This document shows, one piece after another, positions 60,119 through 64,000 of a stretch of 64,000 nt of DNA. Position numbers and translations under genes: made by a program. Within the stretch, counting starts at the first letter, position 1, and the number at the start of each line of letters is the position of its first letter. The notes under the pieces were generated by a model. The model saw nothing but the letters and a program-made list of their open reading frames with translations. It was not told the origin of the DNA and searched no databases. This DNA is from Nitrospinae bacterium bin107 (GTDB lineage Bacteria; UBA8248), in contig MPNJ01000013.1 in assembly GCA_002238965.1 (NCBI GenBank), forward strand, positions 1-64,000, written 5' to 3'.

Positions 60119-60380
60119 TGGGGTTCTTGAAAAAGTTCTCATCGGTCAGTCGATTCCTCCCTCATCGGTCGGAATCGACCACTGCCGTCATTCCGGCGAA
60201 AGCCGGAATCCATTTGCGGATGCGGGTGAATGAACGGCGGCGTTTCATTCCCCACCAATGCGCGGGAACCCTGACGAAAGGCAAAAGGCGTAAAAATGGA
60301 TTCCGGCTTTCGCCGGAATGACGGTGAACACTCTCGATGGAGGGCAACAACCCCTTTGAGGGACTTTTTCAACAACCCCA
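60119..60380. mobile_element. MITE-like element, copy C, carrying a nested repeat
   Basis: Inverted ends at 60119-60136 and 60363-60380 match at 17 of 18 bases (TTCTTGAAAAAGT against ACTTTTTCAACAA). Within it lies a complete copy of the second repeat family at 60185-60324. It fills the gap between the selenoprotein gene and guanine deaminase. Confidence 0.65.
60185..60324. mobile_element. Small element with perfect 29-bp inverted ends, nested
   Basis: Ends at 60185-60213 and 60296-60324 are exact reverse complements, each a hairpin of ATTCCGGCG with CGCCGGAAT arms. Same family as 29497-29648; the interior differs. Confidence 0.75.
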
Positions 60381-60434
60381 ATAATGGGAGCCTTGAACTT
60401 CGGCAGGAAAGGAAGACACACTTGAAAATGAGTC

Positions 60435-60908
60435 TTAGTAGGAAATCTTGTCGTCCATCTGCGCCCACAGATTGAAGGATTCGAGCGCTTCATCTTTCAG
60501 GAGCCGCGTTGCATCCAGCTTTCTTTCAGCGACCGGCAAGGTGATTTCCTTGTAGAGAAATTCATCGGAAAACCCGATGGCGTCGGCTTCCACGATGGTG
60601 TTCCCGTAGAACATCCGCTCTATCCTCGCCCAGTAAATGGCGCTCAAACACATCGGGCAAGGCTCGCAGCTCGTGTATATCTCACAGCCCGATAAATCGA
60701 AATTATTCAGTTTCGCGCAGGCCGCCCGTATGGCGAGCATCTCGGCATGGGCTGTGGGGTCGCAAGAAGACGTCACCCGGTTCGTACCCTCGCTGATGAT
60801 TTCGCCGTCCTTCACGACGACGGACCCGAAAGGTCCGCCAAGCCCCTCCCTCACGTTTTGAGAAGCGAGCGATATCGCCTTTCTCATAAAAGCTTCCCGA
60901 GTCTCCAT
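60435..60908 (-). CDS. guaD: Guanine deaminase
   Basis: A 157-residue cytidine-deaminase-fold enzyme. Zinc ligands and catalytic Glu lie in PTAHAEMLAIR and CEPCPMC. GGPFGSVVVKDG, CEIYTSCEPCPMCLSAIYWARI, the segment FLYKEI and the C-terminal Tyr after a domain-swapped tail agree with the Bacillus-type guanine deaminase rather than with TadA. It converts guanine to xanthine and ammonia. GGGAG precedes the ATG. A promoter with TGTAAA and TATGAT lies about 90 bases upstream. No other purine genes are nearby. Confidence 0.87.
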   Translation of the reverse strand: METREAFMRKAISLASQNVREGLGGPFGSVVVKDGEIISEGTNRVTSSCDPTAHAEMLAIRAACAKLNNFDLSGCEIYTSCEPCPMCLSAIYWARIERMFYGNTIVEADAIGFSDEFLYKEITLPVAERKLDATRLLKDEALESFNLWAQMDDKISY

Positions 60909-60989
60909 TTCCGCATCTCCCGTTGAGTTCCACTTTGCCGCCGCAGTTTTGTTCTGGCCGCGCTATCAGTGATTGGCGGCGTTCGCTTC

Positions 60990-61018
60990 ATCATAACTTG
61001 TTTTTGGCATGGTTTACA
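60990..61018 (-). promoter_or_regulatory. Promoter candidate for guaD
   Basis: Minus strand: TGTAAA (61018-61013), 17-base spacer, TATGAT (60995-60990). Start near 60983, leader of about 75 bases. Confidence 0.4.
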
Positions 61019-61117
61019 TTTATTTTGCAGGTACTCCATTTACAGTCTCCAAAGTTCGGAGCCTGAAACGAGAGAAACCCTGCTGCGCAAAATTCGCAAT
61101 CCAAAAAGGATTTGATT

Positions 61118-62023
61118 ATGAAAATCGGATTCATCGGACTGGGAAACATGGGGGCAGGCATGGCGACCAACCTCCAGAAAGCGGGCTATGAACTCGTCGT
61201 TCACGACATCGTCCGCGATGCCGCGACGGATCACATCGAACGAGGCGCACTCTGGGCGGACTCCCCCGAAGAGGTGGCCCGCGCGAGTGAGATCGTCTTC
61301 ACCTCGCTGCCGGGTCCCAAGGAAGTCGAGAGCGTCGCCACGGGGCCGAACGGGATTCTCGCAGGCATCAGCGCGGGGAAAGTCTACGTCGACTTGAGCA
61401 CGGTATATCCTTCCATCGTCCGCCGCATCCACGAACAGTTCACGGAAGCCGGCGCGCACATGCTCGAAGCACCGGTGAGCGGCTCCACAATCGGCGCGAA
61501 CACGGGGCGACTCGCCATCATGGCGGGAGGTGAGAAGGAGGTATATGAGCGCTGCAAGCCCCTTCTCGACGCCATTGGAGACAGCCCCTCCTACACGGGT
61601 CCCATCGGCACCGGCGCCGTGTGCAAGCTCGCCCACAATTGCCTGAGCTACGGCATTCAAGCCATCGCGGCGGAATGCTTTACCCTGGGCGTCAAGGCGG
61701 GGGCGGACCCCGAGGTATTGGCCGAAGTGATCCGAAACGGCGCGGTGGGCCGGGCCGTGCACTTCAACTTCATCTTCTACGAGACATTCTTCAAGGGAAA
61801 ATTCGATGAGCCTCACTTTCCCATCAAGGGCGCCGTGAAGGACGTAGGGCTCGCGCTCCAACTCGCCAGAGAGCACGACGTACCCATGACGATAGGCAAC
61901 ATCGCCTACGGGGAACTCATCTCGGGCTTGAACCGCGGCTGGGGGGATGATGACGCGAGGCGCGCCATGACGCTCCAGGAAGAACGCGCGGGCGGCGTGC
62001 AGGTAAGAATTCCAGAAAAGTAG
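61118..62023 (+). CDS. Beta-hydroxyacid dehydrogenase (3-hydroxyisobutyrate dehydrogenase family)
   Basis: A 301-residue NAD(P)-dependent dehydrogenase. The N-terminal Rossmann motif IGFIGLGNMGAGMA, the substrate motif LEAPVSGSTIGANTGRLAIMAGG (in two parts) and the catalytic Lys in CKLAHNCLSYG define the family, which includes tartronate semialdehyde reductase and 3-hydroxyisobutyrate dehydrogenase. ATG 61118 follows AAGGA at eight bases. It is nine bases ahead of two tandem LLM genes, forming an operon that continues past the window. Substrate unknown. Confidence 0.9.
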   Translation: MKIGFIGLGNMGAGMATNLQKAGYELVVHDIVRDAATDHIERGALWADSPEEVARASEIVFTSLPGPKEVESVATGPNGILAGISAGKVYVDLSTVYPSIVRRIHEQFTEAGAHMLEAPVSGSTIGANTGRLAIMAGGEKEVYERCKPLLDAIGDSPSYTGPIGTGAVCKLAHNCLSYGIQAIAAECFTLGVKAGADPEVLAEVIRNGAVGRAVHFNFIFYETFFKGKFDEPHFPIKGAVKDVGLALQLAREHDVPMTIGNIAYGELISGLNRGWGDDDARRAMTLQEERAGGVQVRIPEK

Positions 62024-62032
62024 ATTTTACGC

Positions 62033-63037
62033 ATGAAACACGGAATCGCCATGCTGCCTCCCGCGCCCGAGACCTACGCGCACTGGTGCCGGCTCTCGGA
62101 AGAAGCGGGCTTCGACGTCGTCTGGGTGCCGGACTCACAATCACTTTACCGGGAGCTTTACGTCTCGTGCGCCATCTGCGCGGCGAACACCTCGCGCGTC
62201 CTGCTAGGCCCCAATGTCACCAACCCGCTCACGCGGCATCCCGCGACGGCGGCGAGCGCTATCGCCACCGTGGATGAGTATTCGGGTGGTCGCGCGCTGT
62301 TCGGGATCGCCACGGGCGACAGCGCCGTCCTGAACCTGGGCCTGCGCCCCGGCCGCGTGGACGACATGCGCGATTACGTGCTCGCCATGCGCGGGATGTT
62401 AGAGGAGGGTGCGGCGCACTACCGGGGAAAGCCCTGCGCGTTGAACTGGCACAAAAAGCGCATCCCGCTCTACATCGCCGCCGAGGGGCCGCGCACCATC
62501 CGCCTTGCGGGCGAGATAGCCGACGGCGTCACCATCGGCACCGGCCTCACGCCGGAAGTGGTGGCCGATTCCCTCACCTGGTTGGAAGAGGGCGCCAGGA
62601 AATCGGGCCGCAAACTGAGCGACCTGGACATCTGGTGGCTCGCCAAGGTGAACGTGCGCGAAGACGGCGAACAGGCACGCGAAGAAATCCGCATGGCGCT
62701 GGCCGCGAGCGCGCACCATGCTTTTCGCTTCACGCTCGAGGGCAAGCGTATCCCCAAGGAACTCCTCTCCGCCGTCGAAACCCTCAAAAAAGGGTATGCG
62801 TTCCACGAACACGAGATGGTGGACAAGCAGACGAACGCCGAACTCGTTGACAGGCTCGGCCTCCGCGAGTACCTGCTCGATCGCTTCGCCATCGCGGGCT
62901 CGCCTGCCGAATGCAGACAGAAGATAGAGGACATGAATTCGTTCGGCGTGGAGAACTTGAGGATCGCCGCCCACGTGCACGACAAGCCCGCCTTCATACG
63001 GGCATGGGGCCGCGAGATAATCAGCCGGAGCAAGTAA
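62033..63037 (+). CDS. LLM-class F420-type oxidoreductase
   Basis: A 334-residue luciferase-like protein close to N5,N10-methylene-H4MPT-reductase-like (Mer) F420 enzymes: VWVPDSQSLYRELYV, LLGPNVTNPLTRHPATAASA, GIATGDSAVLNLG, YIAAEGPRTIRLAGEIADGV and DRFAIAGSPAEC. It follows the dehydrogenase gene by nine bases and is followed after 17 bases by a near-identical relative. It likely oxidises or reduces a carbonyl or imine with F420; the substrate is unknown. Trp-Trp in DLDIWWLAK marks the place where the 18.6-kb relative has TGA. Confidence 0.87.
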   Translation: MKHGIAMLPPAPETYAHWCRLSEEAGFDVVWVPDSQSLYRELYVSCAICAANTSRVLLGPNVTNPLTRHPATAASAIATVDEYSGGRALFGIATGDSAVLNLGLRPGRVDDMRDYVLAMRGMLEEGAAHYRGKPCALNWHKKRIPLYIAAEGPRTIRLAGEIADGVTIGTGLTPEVVADSLTWLEEGARKSGRKLSDLDIWWLAKVNVREDGEQAREEIRMALAASAHHAFRFTLEGKRIPKELLSAVETLKKGYAFHEHEMVDKQTNAELVDRLGLREYLLDRFAIAGSPAECRQKIEDMNSFGVENLRIAAHVHDKPAFIRAWGREIISRSK

Positions 63038-63054
63038 CCAAAGAGGCCATCATC

Positions 63055-64000
63055 ATGAGACACGGCATTTCCTTCAGACCGCCCGACACGGATTCATTCG
63101 CCCGCTGGTGCAGGTGCGCGGAAGAACTCGGTTTCGACGCGGTATTCATCCCCGATACACAATCCCTCTACCGGGAGGTCTACGTATCGAGCGCGATATG
63201 TGCGATGGAGACGAGTAAGATCATTTTCGGCCCTTGCGTCACGAACCCCGTCACGCGGCACCCGGCGGTTGCCGCGAGCGCAATCGGCACCATCAGCGAG
63301 CTATCGGGTGGACGCGCCTTCTGGGGAATCGCCACGGGCGACAGCGCAGTCCTGAATCTGGGTCTCAGGCCCGCGAAGCTCGCCGAGATGCGCGAGTACA
63401 TCCTCGCCGTGCGGGGCATGCTCGAAGAAGGAAGCGCCCAGTACAAAGGGAACAACGCCCGGCTGAGCTGGCATAAATCCCACGTGCCCATCCACATCGC
63501 TGCAGAAGGCCCCAAGACCTTAAGCCTCGCGGGCGAGGTGGCCGACGGCGTCATCATCGGAACGGGCCTCATTCCCGAGGTCATCGCGGACACGCTCTCC
63601 TTCATCGACGAGGGCGCCAGGAAGTCCGGCCGAAGGGTGGAAGACCTCGACCTCTGGTGGCTTGTGGACGCCCACGTGGACGCGGACGGGGAGCGCGCCC
63701 GCGCGGACATCCGCACCGCCCTGGCCGCGAGCGCGCACCACTCCTTCGCCTTCACGTTGGAGAACAAGCGAATTCCCAAGGAACTCGAATCCGGCATCCG
63801 CGCGCTGAGGGACGGTTACCAGACTTCGGAGCACGGCTTCATGGATAAATCCAACAACGCAGGCTTGGTCGATGAGTACGGACTGAGGGAGTATCTGGCC
63901 GATAGATTCGCCATCGTCGGCACGCCCGCCGAATGCCGGAAAAGGCTGGAAGACCTCGAAAACCTGGGCGTCAGGGGGCTTCGCATCAACAACAACCTGC
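63055..64000 (+). CDS. LLM-class F420-type oxidoreductase, 3'-truncated by window end
   Basis: ATG 63055 after AGAGG starts a frame that is still open at base 64000 (315 codons seen). It parallels the preceding gene along its full length: IPDTQSLYREVYVSS, FGPCVTNPVTRHPAVAASA, GIATGDSAVLNLGLRP, HIAAEGPKTLSLAGEVADGV, DLWWLVDAHV, DRFAIVGTPAECRK. The two are tandem paralogues and perhaps form a heteromer or have diverged in substrate. Confidence 0.87.
   Translation, partial: MRHGISFRPPDTDSFARWCRCAEELGFDAVFIPDTQSLYREVYVSSAICAMETSKIIFGPCVTNPVTRHPAVAASAIGTISELSGGRAFWGIATGDSAVLNLGLRPAKLAEMREYILAVRGMLEEGSAQYKGNNARLSWHKSHVPIHIAAEGPKTLSLAGEVADGVIIGTGLIPEVIADTLSFIDEGARKSGRRVEDLDLWWLVDAHVDADGERARADIRTALAASAHHSFAFTLENKRIPKELESGIRALRDGYQTSEHGFMDKSNNAGLVDEYGLREYLADRFAIVGTPAECRKRLEDLENLGVRGLRINNNL

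Overview
The window looks like a chromosomal segment of a GC-rich, Gram-negative bacterium that makes coenzyme F420 and probably inserts selenocysteine. The outer membrane is implied by a DUF1302 beta-barrel protein and its partners. F420 use is implied by a contiguous cofG-cofH-frhB-like-nitroreductase-cofD-cofC-cofE run plus five luciferase-like (LLM) flavin/F420 oxidoreductase genes. Selenocysteine use is implied by an OsmC-family gene whose peroxidatic Cys codon is an in-frame TGA followed by a plausible bacterial SECIS hairpin. Such a mix occurs in uncultured marine or soil lineages (for example Tectomicrobia, Nitrospinota or SAR324-like groups); I cannot place the organism from this sequence alone.

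Layout. 1-1250: an AT-richer, Tyr-rich orphan ORF and a repeat-filled spacer. 1255-8222 (minus): operon DUF1302 porin-like, DUF1329, YCF48 propeller, RND/MMPL permease. 8481-13045 (minus): CUT1-type ABC importer. 13372-18394: UspA, quinone reductase, SsuD-like monooxygenase, a coiled-coil membrane protein, an unknown membrane protein and a VOC protein. 18449-19769: an LLM gene broken by TGA and bracketed by a 37-bp direct repeat. 19907-24134: HpcH aldolase, FAH-family hydrolase, LeuCD-type hydro-lyase, multi-cluster ferredoxin. 24458-28543 (minus): unknown gene and the late haem genes hemE-hemH-hemG. 28739-29474: tRNA-Cys and a PPOX flavoprotein. 29696-33747 (minus): glgX-glgB. 34005-42510: tartrate dehydratase, SoxC-like sulfite dehydrogenase, LLM enzyme, CitE-like lyase, amidase, Zn dehydrogenase, AroE. 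42544-50962: CoA-transferase, F420 cluster, cupin. 51052-57172 (minus): seven phage-type head and tail genes with no terminase, portal, tape measure or lysis gene. 57516 to the end: CdaA-YbbR fusion, Sec-OsmC, guanine deaminase, beta-hydroxyacid dehydrogenase and two tandem LLM genes, the last running off the window.

Several genes fit one theme: F420 synthesis, an FrhB-like F420 oxidoreductase, and LLM enzymes that could use the reduced cofactor. Around them are genes for organic-acid and CoA-ester breakdown (HpcH/CitE lyases, FAH hydrolase, CaiB transferase, TarD, LeuCD paralogue). Small non-autonomous repeats recur: a family with GTTGTTGAAAAA-type inverted ends (four sites), a family with perfect 28-29 bp inverted ends (two intact copies, one degenerate), and paired palindromes. 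No transposase, CRISPR array or rRNA is present.

The strongest leads are the selenoprotein, the isolated capsid-tail cassette, the CdaA-YbbR fusion and the direct-repeat-flanked interrupted LLM gene.
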